Shown: positions 15,086-24,054, counted from the first letter of the stretch. The stretch: 24,888 bases of DNA from Gammaproteobacteria bacterium (GCA_024763185.1 JANTFY010000006.1:1-24888), one strand, 5' to 3'. The notes: generated by a model not told the origin, from the letters alone. Made by a program: numbers and translations.

Positions 15086-15601
15086 TCAGCCACTTTGTAG
15101 ATTTTCAGCCTGATTTCTAATAAATTCAACCATCGATTCCGTGCTAAAAGCACCTGGCTTAAGGGCTTTGACATCGGCAACCGCCTGGTCCCAGCCCCGT
15201 CCCAGTTCCAATAGCAACATGGCCGCACCTATACCGGTTCTGCCTGTCCCACCCTTGCAGTGAATCGCGACCTTATCACCCTGGTTTATCGCACCCAACA
15301 GGCTTCCTTTAAATTCGGGCCATTTGGCCAGGGTTTCTTCAGCAGGCACCTGAAAATCTTCCGTTTCCAAATCGAACCACTGAATATTATTCTGTTGACA
15401 GGTGTCAGGTATGCTCTCCGCACCCAGGCTTTTCATTTCATCCTGGGAAATCATGCACAGCATCGCGGTGACACCCTGTTCCTTTAACTGGCTGATCGTC
15501 GTTTCAACATCGACACCCTTGGTGCCCGGGCAAGGCGTCATAATTAATCCTGCGCCATTGTCGGTCACCGGCATAAACCACGTGGGGTGTTCAACAGTCA
15601 T
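15086..15601 (-). CDS. Tyrosine/dual-specificity protein phosphatase, CDKN3-like
   Basis: A 171-residue protein with the CX5R signature: Cys115 and Arg121 in HCKGGTGRTGIGAA, followed by a long helix. A candidate general-acid Asp is Asp82 in ETEDFQVP, at the usual distance before the signature loop. The N-terminal half (VTDNGAGLIMTPCPGTKGVD, then GVTAMLCMISQDEM) resembles CDKN3/KAP-type phosphatases, which also occur in bacteria and dephosphorylate proteins or small phosphorylated molecules. It lies 42 bases downstream of gpmI on the same strand and may be co-transcribed. No strong ribosome site is visible before ATG 15601. No cognate tyrosine kinase is in the window, so the substrate is unknown. 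Confidence 0.85.
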   Translation of the reverse strand: MTVEHPTWFMPVTDNGAGLIMTPCPGTKGVDVETTISQLKEQGVTAMLCMISQDEMKSLGAESIPDTCQQNNIQWFDLETEDFQVPAEETLAKWPEFKGSLLGAINQGDKVAIHCKGGTGRTGIGAAMLLLELGRGWDQAVADVKALKPGAFSTESMVEFIRNQAENLQSG

Positions 15602-15643
15602 ATTATTTAAATATTGTTATTTGGAGAGAGACATGGACAGGTA

Positions 15644-17134
15644 TTAATTAAGTGATATCAGGCTGTCACTCATGCTATCCGGGTAATCCGTTCCCAGCAG
15701 GGTCAGAAAACTTGCCGCAACATTGGTTAATACGCCTTCTTTTTGCTGCCACTGTACGGCTTTTCCATCACAGGGAATAGCCAGCATGGGTACATGATTG
15801 CTGGAATGCGAACCCATTGGGCGACCCTGGTTATCGACCATGACATCAGCATTACCATGATCGGCTGTAATCAACAATTGCCAGCCATGTTCTTTGGCCG
15901 AAGCCACCACTTGCCTGACCAGATCATCTACCGCCGAAGCCGCAGTCTTGGCAGCGTCCAGACTACCCTGATGCCCGACCTGGTCCAGGTTGGGGACATT
16001 GACAATCAACACCTGACCGTTGGTTTCATCTTCCATGATTTGAAGCATTGCATCACCCAGCTGGTTAATCGACATCAGCGGGTTACCGAGGATTTCAGCA
16101 TCCGGAACGGTCGGTATTTCAACGCCTTTGGCACTGTCATCCGCCTGCATGCCGTTGATAAAGTAAGTCACGTGCGGAAACTTACACTGTTCCGACAAGC
16201 GGGTGGTTTTGAACCCTTGCTGCCTCAACACATCGATCAAGCCTCCGTTGATGGGCAGGGTTGGGAAAAAAACATCTTCTATGGGTGTGGCTTCATGCTT
16301 TAACTCAACCATTGCGATAACATGACATTCTTCGTTCATGACTTTCGCCAGTTGTGAAATACGATCTGCACGATGATTCGTCAGTATGAGTGTTTCCCCG
16401 GCAGCAACAGGCTTTCCAGCGGGCAGCCAGCGATGTGGAAAATCAGCTTCAGAAGGGGAATTTTTCAGGTGCTGTTCAAGCTCTTCAGGTTTAAATTCGC
16501 CACTATCCAGGCGCCCCATCAACGCATCACGGCAGTATTCGGTCAACTCCCAATTTTCGGCACGATCGGCTGACCATTTACGCCCCATTACCGAAGCCAG
16601 TTGAATCTTGTCACTACCATTGTCTTTTATGGCCTGCTTCAGTTCCTCAAGGATTTGCGGGGCCGTACCTGCCTGGCTGTCAGTTCCATCGAGAAACGCA
16701 TGAATATAAACCGCCGGAAATCCTTTCTTTAATCCCAGGTCCGCAGCCATGATCAGGGTCTCCCAATGGGCATGCACACCGGCATCAGAAAGTATGCCTG
16801 CAACATGCAGGGGTTTGGAGAAATCACTGTTGTTCCAGGCGGAACTCTGCTCCCAGCTGCCGTCGTTATAGCCCAGCCGTATTCGGGCCAGAGTGCTCAG
16901 CAGCATTCTACCCGCGCCAATCGTAAGATGGCCCACTTCAGAATTTCCAGCCTTGCCTTCATCCAAACCTACGGGTGTTCCCGAAGCATGCAGGCTGGCA
17001 TAACCGAATTGTCCCATTAGAGAATGCACATAGGGCATATTGCTCGCGGTTGTTGCACTGCTCGCCGGGTCGTCATTCAACCCCATACCATCCAGTATCA
17101 ACAACACGGCTTTGGAAGGATTTTCAGAAGTCAT
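15644..17134 (-). CDS. gpmI: 2,3-bisphosphoglycerate-independent phosphoglycerate mutase
   Basis: This 496-residue protein, slightly shorter than the usual 510, interconverts 3-phosphoglycerate and 2-phosphoglycerate in glycolysis/gluconeogenesis using two Mn2+ ions. The alkaline-phosphatase-like core is visible: Asp15 in LLILDGMGLN, nucleophile Ser65 in KAGNSEVGHLTIGAGR, the substrate-binding lid region (HAHWETLIMAADLGLKKGF, then FLDGTD), LTNHRADRISQL, and C-terminal metal ligands in LLITADHGNADVM and SHSSNHVPM. It follows pstB by 43 bases on the same strand. All key residues appear present. Confidence 0.95.
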   Translation of the reverse strand: MTSENPSKAVLLILDGMGLNDDPASSATTASNMPYVHSLMGQFGYASLHASGTPVGLDEGKAGNSEVGHLTIGAGRMLLSTLARIRLGYNDGSWEQSSAWNNSDFSKPLHVAGILSDAGVHAHWETLIMAADLGLKKGFPAVYIHAFLDGTDSQAGTAPQILEELKQAIKDNGSDKIQLASVMGRKWSADRAENWELTEYCRDALMGRLDSGEFKPEELEQHLKNSPSEADFPHRWLPAGKPVAAGETLILTNHRADRISQLAKVMNEECHVIAMVELKHEATPIEDVFFPTLPINGGLIDVLRQQGFKTTRLSEQCKFPHVTYFINGMQADDSAKGVEIPTVPDAEILGNPLMSINQLGDAMLQIMEDETNGQVLIVNVPNLDQVGHQGSLDAAKTAASAVDDLVRQVVASAKEHGWQLLITADHGNADVMVDNQGRPMGSHSSNHVPMLAIPCDGKAVQWQQKEGVLTNVAASFLTLLGTDYPDSMSDSLISLN

Positions 17135-17177
17135 TATATTATCTCAATCAATACCAGTGTCTCGCATAATATCACTG

Positions 17178-18011
17178 TTAAACGCCGGTTTCCTGCATAA
17201 TGAATTCACGGCTCTGCGGGCTGGCCGGGCTCTGGAAGAATTCATCCGAGGCGGAAAATTCGCACAGGCAACCCTTGTCTCCCTGGTTATGAAACATGGC
17301 ACAGTAATCACTGACACGTCTGGCCTGGCCCAGGCTATGCGTTACCAGCAAGACCAGCTTGGTTTGTCCCAGACCGCTGATTATTTTTTCAATCTTTTCC
17401 GTGGACACAGGATCCAGAGCGGAAGTCGGTTCGTCAAACAGGAAGATATTGGAATCCTTTAATAAACCCATTGCTATCGACAGGCGTTGTTGCTGTCCGC
17501 CGGAAAGGCGTTGCGCGCGTTGCTTGGCCCAGTCCTCGTCCAGTTCATGCAACAAGCCGACCTGCTCAAGAGCATACTTCATCATATCGCGCCATTCCTT
17601 GCGCTCGACCTTTCGCTTTCGCAGTGGCACCTTCAGGTTGTCCCAGATCGAGCAGGGAAAAACGGTCGGTTTTTGCCATACCATGGCGAAATGGGAACAG
17701 ATACTTTCACATTCGTTATTGGTATCAATACAGGTTATATCGACTTGGCCGTCATGCACCAGATTCTCATCCTGAAGCTCTGACAGTGCCTTGAGCAAGG
17801 TACTTTTACCCGAGCCTGATGGCCCCATAATGGCGACCACGCCGGTTTTAGGCAGGCGTAAATGATCAACCGTCAGGATGGTTTTTTTCTTCGCATGAAT
17901 GCTCAGGTTACGAATGGTCATGCCACAACAGGAAGGCTCTTCGAACAATAATTGAACATGTTCTTTCTTGAAAGGCTGGTCGGTTGTAGTTACTGAAAGT
18001 GCGGCAGTCAT
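17178..18011 (-). CDS. pstB: Phosphate ABC transporter ATP-binding protein
   Basis: From ATG 18011 the protein has 277 residues; the frame could open at 18056, but CGGAGGAT seven bases before 18011 decides the start. It has Walker A GPSGSGKST (about 63-71), Q-loop VWQKPTVFP, signature LSGGQQQRLSIAMG, Walker B IFLFDEPTSALDP and H-loop LVTHS, with the domain order and length of PstB. It energises the PstC/PstA channel for phosphate import. The start lies just past the stop of pstA. The poorly conserved N-terminal 25 or so residues are a variable extension. Closely related ATPases serve molybdate or tungstate, but the companion binding protein favours phosphate. Confidence 0.88.
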   Translation of the reverse strand: MTAALSVTTTDQPFKKEHVQLLFEEPSCCGMTIRNLSIHAKKKTILTVDHLRLPKTGVVAIMGPSGSGKSTLLKALSELQDENLVHDGQVDITCIDTNNECESICSHFAMVWQKPTVFPCSIWDNLKVPLRKRKVERKEWRDMMKYALEQVGLLHELDEDWAKQRAQRLSGGQQQRLSIAMGLLKDSNIFLFDEPTSALDPVSTEKIEKIISGLGQTKLVLLVTHSLGQARRVSDYCAMFHNQGDKGCLCEFSASDEFFQSPASPQSREFIMQETGV

Positions 18012-18015
18012 AATT

Positions 18016-18777
18016 TCAATCCTCCGAAAGGTAACGGTGTGCCAATCTTGGTCCAATAAAAAGAAACAGCAAAAAGATTATTAAAAGAAGCGACAGGCTT
18101 CGTGCTTCAGGCATGCCTCCTGGTATGTCCATGGCCAGCAGGTAAATATGAAAATTAATCAGTCTGACCGAATCCATAATGGATTCGGGAAAGGAAGTCA
18201 GCGCACCACAGGTCAACATCACGGCTGCGGTATCACCCAGCGAGGTGGCCCAACCGAGGATCAGCGCATCAAGTATCTTGCCTTTCTGATAAGCGGGAGA
18301 CAGGCGAAAAAGGAATTCCAGTGGACCAACGCCGAAAGATTTTGCCGCCATGCCATAGCGCTCGTTGAACGGCCTGAGCATCTGGGAAAACGCGGTTACC
18401 AGGGTGGGATAAAGCAACAAAATCAGGGTCAGCATGGCAGACAGCATCGACCAGCCAAAGCCCAGTGCATTAACGAATAAAAGAAAACCTATAATACCCA
18501 GTATGATCGATGGCATGCCGGCCAGGATATATACCGATACAGCGGTCAATGATTGCAGCCAGCGCGGCAGTTGGATAATGCCGGCCATAACGCCCGCCAC
18601 CAGGTATGCCGGTAGTGCGGCAATCAACACCGCACCCACCGTGGTAATGATGGTACCGACGATAATACCCAGGGTGGTATGTTCGAATTGCAGGGGTTTG
18701 ATGAAGGTGGCAATGATGCTCACAGTGAGCAGCAGGTATAACCACAGAATCCAGCGTTGCCTGGCAAGTTTAAACAT
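18016..18777 (-). CDS. pstA: Phosphate ABC transporter permease PstA-like
   Basis: A 253-residue inner-membrane protein with about six hydrophobic helices and the binding-protein-dependent permease coupling region near AAKSFGVGPLEFLFRL...LDALILGWATSLGDTAAVML. AGMPSIILGIIGFLLFV is characteristic of PstA/PstC. Its ATG overlaps the pstC stop by 8 bases and its own stop lies five bases before the pstB start. It is somewhat shorter than typical PstA (about 280-300). Confidence 0.85.
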   Translation of the reverse strand: MFKLARQRWILWLYLLLTVSIIATFIKPLQFEHTTLGIIVGTIITTVGAVLIAALPAYLVAGVMAGIIQLPRWLQSLTAVSVYILAGMPSIILGIIGFLLFVNALGFGWSMLSAMLTLILLLYPTLVTAFSQMLRPFNERYGMAAKSFGVGPLEFLFRLSPAYQKGKILDALILGWATSLGDTAAVMLTCGALTSFPESIMDSVRLINFHIYLLAMDIPGGMPEARSLSLLLIIFLLFLFIGPRLAHRYLSED

Positions 18778-19678
18778 GGATCAACCTCTTGTACTGTACC
18801 AGCAGCACGGTCATGATCAGCACGATGGCCAGGCTGGCCATGGCGAACAAGGCAGTTTCATGCATGCCCCCGGCATAAGACATTTCCAGCGCAATGTTTG
18901 ACGTCAGCGTACGAAAACTTTGCAGAAAATTACCCGGTATCTGCAAGCTGTTGCCTGAAAGCATCAATACCACCATGGTCTCACCAAAGATGCGGCAAAA
19001 GATATAATTGATGGTACCGATGACGGCCGTGGGCTGGCTTTTGATGAATAACTCTGAGCGACTCAGGGTAGACATCTGAAAGCTGTTTTCGAGTCCCTGA
19101 AACTGGTCCAGGTGGATCAGGTAGCTGCGGTAAAACAACAGGGTGCAGGTAGGTGTGATAAAAATGGTCAGGCCGATGGCGGCGGCCAGCAGCGAGTAGC
19201 CATTGCCACCAAAAGTCTCGCGCACCAGCGGTATAATTTCGATAATGGCCCAGACGCCGATGATGACCGAAGGCAGGGAAATCCACACCTCCAGGACCGC
19301 AACGGTAACCGGATTGAGCCAGCTCTTGCGGTTATCAACCAGTTGCAGGCTGAGTACCCAGCCGGCTAACAGTGACAGGGGGAGTGTGACCAGCACCAGC
19401 AGTAAACTACCGGTTAAAGGGACGAGCATCCCAAAATAATCTTCGTCAGGATACCAGTCGAGAGATACCCAGTTGGATAACGGGATTTCAATAAAAAAAT
19501 CAATGGAGCTGACAAGAGGAAATGCCAGCATAAAAACCAGTATCAGCACCAGCAATAAAACAATGAACTTCATGCCCGAAATATTCTCTTTTGCTGTCTT
19601 TAAAAAAGTTCTGGCTAGCCTGGGTTTTTTATGGCCTAAGTCGCCGCAAACCTTAATACTTTCAAGTATCTCCGTCAT
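18770..19678 (-). CDS. pstC: Phosphate ABC transporter permease PstC-like
   Basis: From ATG 19678 the protein has 302 residues; a TTG at 19729 would add 17 residues but has no ribosome site and gives an implausible aromatic-rich start. Features are a cytoplasmic N-terminus, a first helix (KFIVLLLVLILVFMLAFPLV), a periplasmic loop with LDWYPDEDYFGMLVPLTGSL (PstC typically has W.P....FG), then SLPSVIIGVWAIIEIIP and the coupling region ending FCRIFGETMVVLMLSGN. It forms the channel with PstA. Its stop overlaps the pstA start. Confidence 0.87.
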   Translation of the reverse strand: MTEILESIKVCGDLGHKKPRLARTFLKTAKENISGMKFIVLLLVLILVFMLAFPLVSSIDFFIEIPLSNWVSLDWYPDEDYFGMLVPLTGSLLLVLVTLPLSLLAGWVLSLQLVDNRKSWLNPVTVAVLEVWISLPSVIIGVWAIIEIIPLVRETFGGNGYSLLAAAIGLTIFITPTCTLLFYRSYLIHLDQFQGLENSFQMSTLSRSELFIKSQPTAVIGTINYIFCRIFGETMVVLMLSGNSLQIPGNFLQSFRTLTSNIALEMSYAGGMHETALFAMASLAIVLIMTVLLVQYKRLIHV

Positions 19679-19782
19679 AAAAACCCATACAAACCGAACT
19701 TTAGAAAAATAAAAATAGCTCTTAGTCAACGAAGCGCCTGGCCGTGAAAGAACACCCGTTGCTCCACGTTCAGACGCTTACA

Positions 19783-19821
19783 TGGCAGACCAGCAAGCAG
19801 ACCTTAACGATCTGCCTGCCA
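19783..19821 (-). terminator. Hairpin between pstS and pstC (possible attenuator)
   Basis: The 151-base gap between pstS and pstC contains TGGCAG...CTGCCA outer arms (19783-19788 and 19816-19821) and inner GCAGA...TCTGC arms, starting 9 bases after the pstS stop. No T-run follows. Such structures after binding-protein genes commonly stabilise the upstream mRNA or reduce read-through into permease genes. Confidence 0.45.
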
Positions 19822-19829
19822 GGTTACAC

Positions 19830-20621
19830 TTACAAAGTAGGTTGAACCCCGCCATCCAGAAAAACCTGGCGCGCTTCATCCGTGCTCAGGATTTTGCGTA
19901 GGCGATCTGCCAGGTCCGCGTTTTTTTGCGTATACACCAGATTCAGTCCACGCTGCAGTGTGTATGATCCATTGTTGACATTCTCCGGGGTGCCGGCGAC
20001 ACCATCCAGCGTCAACATCTTGATCGGTTCGCCTTGCTTGATGGCTGCTTCGACAGCCGAATAAGAAAGGTAAGCGATAGCGTGAGGGTCTCCAGCCACC
20101 GTGGTGATTGCCTGGCCGTTGGGGCCGATAATAACCAGGTCTCTGGAAATGGGATGTCCGTCCTTTTTGCCCAGGTGAAAATAGTGATCAAAGATGGTCT
20201 TGGTACCGCGGCCTGCTTCCTTGGCGATGGCGTTAAGCTTGTAGCCATGCAGTGACTTGGTTTTGCCGGTATACAGATCAAGCACCTCTTCATGAGTGAT
20301 ATTATCGAATGGCGCATCCTTGTGGGTCAGCATCACCAGCCAGTCACGCGAGACGACAATTTTCTTGACGAACGGCTCTTCCTTCTTCTTCAGTTCGCGC
20401 GACATCATGCCAAAATTGGCAATGCCCATCTTTGCCGCCTTGAATCCCGCCGACGAGCCTCCGGCCTGAACCTTGGAATCAATGCCATGTTTTTTAAAGA
20501 CGGGCCCCATCTTTTCCATGAACGGGAATACGGTTGTGCTGCCGGCAAATATGACTGATTCACCTGCATTGGCGGAAAATACGGTAAACAGGGATAAAAA
20601 TAATAGTGCAAACGAGCGCAT
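19830..20621 (-). CDS. pstS: Periplasmic phosphate-binding protein, PstS family
   Basis: From ATG 20621 the protein has 263 residues; the frame opens upstream at 20666, but TAGGAGGG just before 20621 and the signal peptide decide the start. MRSFALLFLSLFTVFSANA is a classic signal peptide with cleavage after SANA. The mature protein begins ESVIFAGSTTVFPFMEKM and carries the phosphate-binding loops AGSTTV, QAGGSSAGFKA and MMSREL, and the later GRGTKTIFDHYF. It captures phosphate for the PstCAB complex. No phoU or phoBR gene is in the window and no clear Pho box was found upstream. It belongs to the shorter PstS-like subgroup (E. coli PstS is 346 residues). Confidence 0.88.
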   Translation of the reverse strand: MRSFALLFLSLFTVFSANAGESVIFAGSTTVFPFMEKMGPVFKKHGIDSKVQAGGSSAGFKAAKMGIANFGMMSRELKKKEEPFVKKIVVSRDWLVMLTHKDAPFDNITHEEVLDLYTGKTKSLHGYKLNAIAKEAGRGTKTIFDHYFHLGKKDGHPISRDLVIIGPNGQAITTVAGDPHAIAYLSYSAVEAAIKQGEPIKMLTLDGVAGTPENVNNGSYTLQRGLNLVYTQKNADLADRLRKILSTDEARQVFLDGGVQPTL

Positions 20622-21152
20622 ATACCCTCCTATAGGTATAAAAAACATATAATGATTGGGTCTCATAAGGATATTAATTTCCTTTTAAAGACTGTATTTA
20701 TAAACAGCTATGAAGCTTATTAACTGCCTTTCATTATTAATTTACAGCAAAAAGTATCCATTTTCCCTAATCTGGATTAATAAAATTAAATAACCCTTGT
20801 TCTATTGGATTTCAGCACCTAACAAACCCATGATTAATGGCTTTTACAAAAACATCGTAGGTGCCGTATTTGAAAAATATTTCAGGCTTTCAAGCCCTGC
20901 TTATAATCCCTTGAAAACCTATATCTTGCTTACTACGGATTGACGCCTGCAAGTGGCCGTGCGTTATCAAGCGGGTAGCCCGATTGTTACCACTTGATGA
21001 ACAACCGGCCAAATACCAGGGAGCTGACGCGGATACTCATGGCACGCAAGCTGGTGTGCTTTCTGATCAGAGGAATATCTGGCTACGCGCGTCATTCAGG
21101 TACGGATTTTTTACCACCGTATTTTTCATGAAATAGTTTGGCTGTCGAAGCC
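20622..21152. other. Long intergenic region with structured repeats
   Basis: No gene was found in these 531 bases. The first 200 are AT-rich and should hold the pst promoter. Further on are a 7-bp-armed hairpin TTTCAAG-15-CTTGAAA (20888-20916) and a nested hairpin (20950-20996) described separately. A short frame near 21022-21135 is not recognised and lacks a start. Confidence 0.4.
20950..20996. ncRNA. Possible structured RNA or cruciform hairpin
   Basis: Outer arms CAAGTGG (20950-20956) and CCACTTG (20990-20996) enclose a perfect CGGG-TAG-CCCG core (20972-20982), with partial pairing between GTTATCAA and TTGTTAC in between. The result is one long imperfect stem of nearly 50 bases in otherwise gene-free DNA. 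It could be a small RNA, a processing site at the end of the enolase-like transcript, or chance. Confidence 0.3.
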
Positions 21153-22355
21153 CTAAGCCGGCGGGCACTCGTCTCCTTCCGCGAGACGAATAAGCTGGTT
21201 GTACTTGGCAATTCGATCACCCCGCCTGGGTCCACCGACCTTGATCAATTCCGCGCCCACAGCCACTGCGAGATCAGCCATGGCGGTATCTTCCGTTTCC
21301 TTGGATCGGTGGGACACGATCAGCTTCATACCCGCCTTACGCGCTGCAATCGCGGCGTCTAGGGTGCCGCTGACCGTGCCGACCTGGTTCATCTTTAACA
21401 GGATCCCGGACGCCAGCCCCGGATCGATATTCTTTACGTTGGTGGCAAACAGGTCATCACCGACGATTATGGTTGAAGACGGTGCGTATTCGGTCAATGC
21501 CCGCCAGGGTGCTTCATCGTCCGGACCAAACGGGTCCTCATAGAAACAGAAATTATAATCATCCAGGAAGCCCCGGTGATAAGCCGCCAGCTCCTCACTG
21601 CTCATGATCTCGTCACCGACTTTGTATGTTCCGTCACCCTGTTCAAGATGTTCTGCGGCAACATCCGTTCCGAGCATGACATGATCTGCCACACCGAGCC
21701 GCTCAACCGTGTTTGCGATGATATCGAACAGTTCGCGCAGATCAGATGACGTGGTCAACATGCCGCTGGAAGCAGAATAACCCTCAACCATGCCTTTGGA
21801 CGTACACATCTTTTCAATCTCGCCATAAACATGTAGTGCCGTTTCCACATCATCGTGAATGCGATCATGCTGCGGGATGATCATCAACTGTTGATAAGAG
21901 ATGTAACCGCCATGCTCACCGCCACTGAAGACATTGACAAGTGGATGCGGCATTCCCGGTTCGAGGTCCGAAAGACTGACCAGTTGATCCTTCAGTGAAC
22001 AACCGCAGGCACGGGCCTGGGCACGGCAATAGGCCAATGACAGTGCCAGTGCGATGTCCGCCCCGACCTTGACGAACTGGCCGTCATCGGAAAACAGCGC
22101 ATCAAAATCCCGCTGGCTGTCGAAGCTGCGCCCTTTCAGGTATTCCCTCAGCTCCACAATATTCGGCGCATCTTTTTGCGAACCCAATTGCTCCGACGCT
22201 GTGAGATCACGTTCGCGACGGCCAGGGATGATGGCCCGCGCAGCGGCACCAAAGCCGATACTCCCATCCTGCAAACGCAAGTTGGCTTCAAACGAACGCC
22301 CGCCCTGGGAATTCAATATGGTTCTGACAGTGATGGTGTCGACTGGATTCGTCAT
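21153..22355 (-). CDS. Enolase-superfamily enolase paralogue lacking catalytic acids
   Basis: From ATG 22355 (preceded by AGGA) the protein has 400 residues; the frame extends to 22679 but that part is non-enolase-like. C-terminal barrel motifs are clear: Asp231 (GTDVAAE), Glu273 (FYEDPF) and Asp300 (VGDDLFATN) as Mg ligands, Lys321 (LLKMNQVGT), His349 (SHRSKETEDT) and Lys384 (AKYNQLIRL). In contrast, Glu168 (yeast numbering, QEFMI) is Gln156 in YQQLMII. The GDEGGFAP loop with Glu211 is replaced by EGYSASSGML, and the SGAS flexible loop is replaced by GAAARAIIPGRRERD. True enolases need these acids, so this protein may catalyse a related reaction on a phosphorylated or carboxylate substrate, or be catalytically weak. 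It is also about 30 residues shorter than enolase. Confidence 0.85.
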   Translation of the reverse strand: MTNPVDTITVRTILNSQGGRSFEANLRLQDGSIGFGAAARAIIPGRRERDLTASEQLGSQKDAPNIVELREYLKGRSFDSQRDFDALFSDDGQFVKVGADIALALSLAYCRAQARACGCSLKDQLVSLSDLEPGMPHPLVNVFSGGEHGGYISYQQLMIIPQHDRIHDDVETALHVYGEIEKMCTSKGMVEGYSASSGMLTTSSDLRELFDIIANTVERLGVADHVMLGTDVAAEHLEQGDGTYKVGDEIMSSEELAAYHRGFLDDYNFCFYEDPFGPDDEAPWRALTEYAPSSTIIVGDDLFATNVKNIDPGLASGILLKMNQVGTVSGTLDAAIAARKAGMKLIVSHRSKETEDTAMADLAVAVGAELIKVGGPRRGDRIAKYNQLIRLAEGDECPPA

Positions 22356-22872
22356 GTTCGTTGTCCTGTATTTTTTATTTTGGGGTCGTGTCAGCCTTGT
22401 CGGGTTTGCCCGATGGCCACCTGTTAATTCGATTTGGTGATCAAGCCCTTGCTGCCGGGATTTTTTTCCACTTCTGTTTTTTTCTTCTACTGCTCGTGAA
22501 GCAGTTTTGCTGGAAGCAGAGCCCGTGTCTGGGCAAAGAGTATACGCCGCTTCCCAGTAAAGCAAGGTCGAGACACGTTGAAAAGGCTTGTCATAACCCC
22601 ATAACCTGCCCTTCAGAAAGGTCAATTTTTCGGGCCAAATCCGGAAGCTGTACAAGATTGCCGGTCGATGACAACCCATCCATCCCCGTGCAATTCTGGG
22701 TGTTATGCAGATTAAAATAAATCACCGGGTAACATCATTTTTAAGTCTCGAATTGCATATCGCCTTTATTTTTGGCATTCCATTCTTTTAGAATGTTACT
22801 GGAGATTTCAGACAGCCCTTCGCATACATGAAGCCTCAATAAATGTAACCGCCTATTGAAAAGAGAAGAAAA
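22356..22872. other. Divergent intergenic region, nothing identified
   Basis: This 517-base stretch lies between the minus-strand enolase-like gene and the plus-strand aminotransferase gene and must carry both promoters. It contains T-rich runs (around 22465-22490) and small imperfect hairpins, but no well-spaced promoter or gene was convincing. Confidence 0.35.
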
Positions 22873-24054
22873 ATGACGATACAAATTGCTGAGCGGGTTC
22901 GCCCGATGACACCCTCCTCGACCTCTTCTCTCGCTGCCCGTACCGCTGAAATGCGCGCGGCAGGTCACGATATTATTGGCATGGGTGCCGGTGAACTGGA
23001 TTTTGATACACCGCAACATATTAAACAGGCCGCGAAAGATGCGATAGACCAGGGCTTCACCCGCTATACAGCCGTCGATGGCATCCCTGAACTTAAACAA
23101 GCCATCATCAATAAATTTAACAGGGAGAACCAGCTTGACTATGGCATGAAGCAGGTGATGGTTTCCACCGGCTGTAAACAAACACTTTATAACCTGGCCC
23201 AGGCCGTGCTTAACGAAGGCGATGAAGTTATTATTCCAGCACCCTATTGGGTGTCTTACCCGGATATCGTCAAGCTGGCAGATGGCAACCCGGTATTCAT
23301 CCATGCCGATATTGAACAGGGTTTTAAAATCACCGCCAAGCAACTGGAAGCAGCCATTACTGCAAGGACCCGGCTGATTTTTATCAACAGCCCATCCAAT
23401 CCATCCGGTATGCATTACACTCCTGAAGAGTTAGCCGAACTGGGAAAAATTCTGTTACGCCACCCCAAAGTGATTGTGGCCACCGATGATATTTACGAGC
23501 ACATGTTATGGGAAGGCCGACCTTTTAAGAATATCCTAAATGTATGCCCTGCCCTGTATGAGCGCGGGGTTGTATTAAACGGTGTTTCAAAAGTCTATTC
23601 AATGACGGGCTGGCGCATCGGTTATGCAGCGGGACCTGAGTTGTTGATACAAAAGATGAAAACCATTCAGTCACAAAGCACATCCAATCCGACTTCAATC
23701 TCCCAGTATGCCGCATTGGCTGCCATTGAAGGCGATCAGTCATTTGTTGAAGAAGTGGTGAACACGCTCAAGCAGCGACATGACTTTGTCTATAAGGCCT
23801 TACTGGAAATAGATGGTATTCAATGCCTGCCCTGCCAGGGCACTTTTTATATTCTACCTAACGTGCAACAGGTGATGTCACGCCTGGGAATTAACAGCGA
23901 TGTTGAATTGAGCGAATTTCTGATTGAAAAAGCCAAAGTCGCTGTTGTCCCGGGATCTGCATTTGGCGCACCCGGCTACCTGAGGATTTCCTTTGCGACA
24001 AGTATGGACAATCTGGAAAAGGCCCTGCATCGTTTGCATAAAGTACTCGCCTAG
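22873..24054 (+). CDS. Class I aminotransferase, aspartate aminotransferase type (subgroup Ib)
   Basis: A 393-residue fold-type I PLP enzyme. Motifs are GELDFDTP near the N-terminus, APYWVSYP (124-130), SPSNPSG with Asn176, TDDIYEHMLW with Asp206 and Tyr208, Schiff-base Lys240 in NGVSKVYSMTGWRIGY, and LRISFA with the carboxylate-binding Arg near the end. The length and N-terminal IAERVRPMTPSSTSSLAARTAEMRA fit subgroup Ib aspartate (or aspartate/prephenate) aminotransferases, which move amino groups between aspartate and 2-oxoglutarate. The start at 22873 follows a purine-rich AGAGAAG. A 14-base palindrome (24095-24108) lies downstream. Confidence 0.92.
   Translation: MTIQIAERVRPMTPSSTSSLAARTAEMRAAGHDIIGMGAGELDFDTPQHIKQAAKDAIDQGFTRYTAVDGIPELKQAIINKFNRENQLDYGMKQVMVSTGCKQTLYNLAQAVLNEGDEVIIPAPYWVSYPDIVKLADGNPVFIHADIEQGFKITAKQLEAAITARTRLIFINSPSNPSGMHYTPEELAELGKILLRHPKVIVATDDIYEHMLWEGRPFKNILNVCPALYERGVVLNGVSKVYSMTGWRIGYAAGPELLIQKMKTIQSQSTSNPTSISQYAALAAIEGDQSFVEEVVNTLKQRHDFVYKALLEIDGIQCLPCQGTFYILPNVQQVMSRLGINSDVELSEFLIEKAKVAVVPGSAFGAPGYLRISFATSMDNLEKALHRLHKVLA

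Noticed and set aside
19679..19729. TTG start extending pstC
   Set aside because: No ribosome site and an aromatic-rich start unlike PstC N-termini; ATG 19678 fits better.
20691..20706. Possible Pho box upstream of pstS
   Set aside because: CTGTATTTATAAACAG has one CTGT half-site but not the second direct repeat with correct spacing; it is an imperfect palindrome instead.
22356..22679. N-terminal extension of the enolase-like frame
   Set aside because: The extra 108 residues are unlike enolase and lack a ribosome site, whereas ATG 22355 has AGGA upstream and starts at the expected domain edge.
22741..23415. 224-codon minus-strand frame
   Set aside because: It is the antisense shadow of the aspartate-type aminotransferase gene, which has all catalytic motifs.
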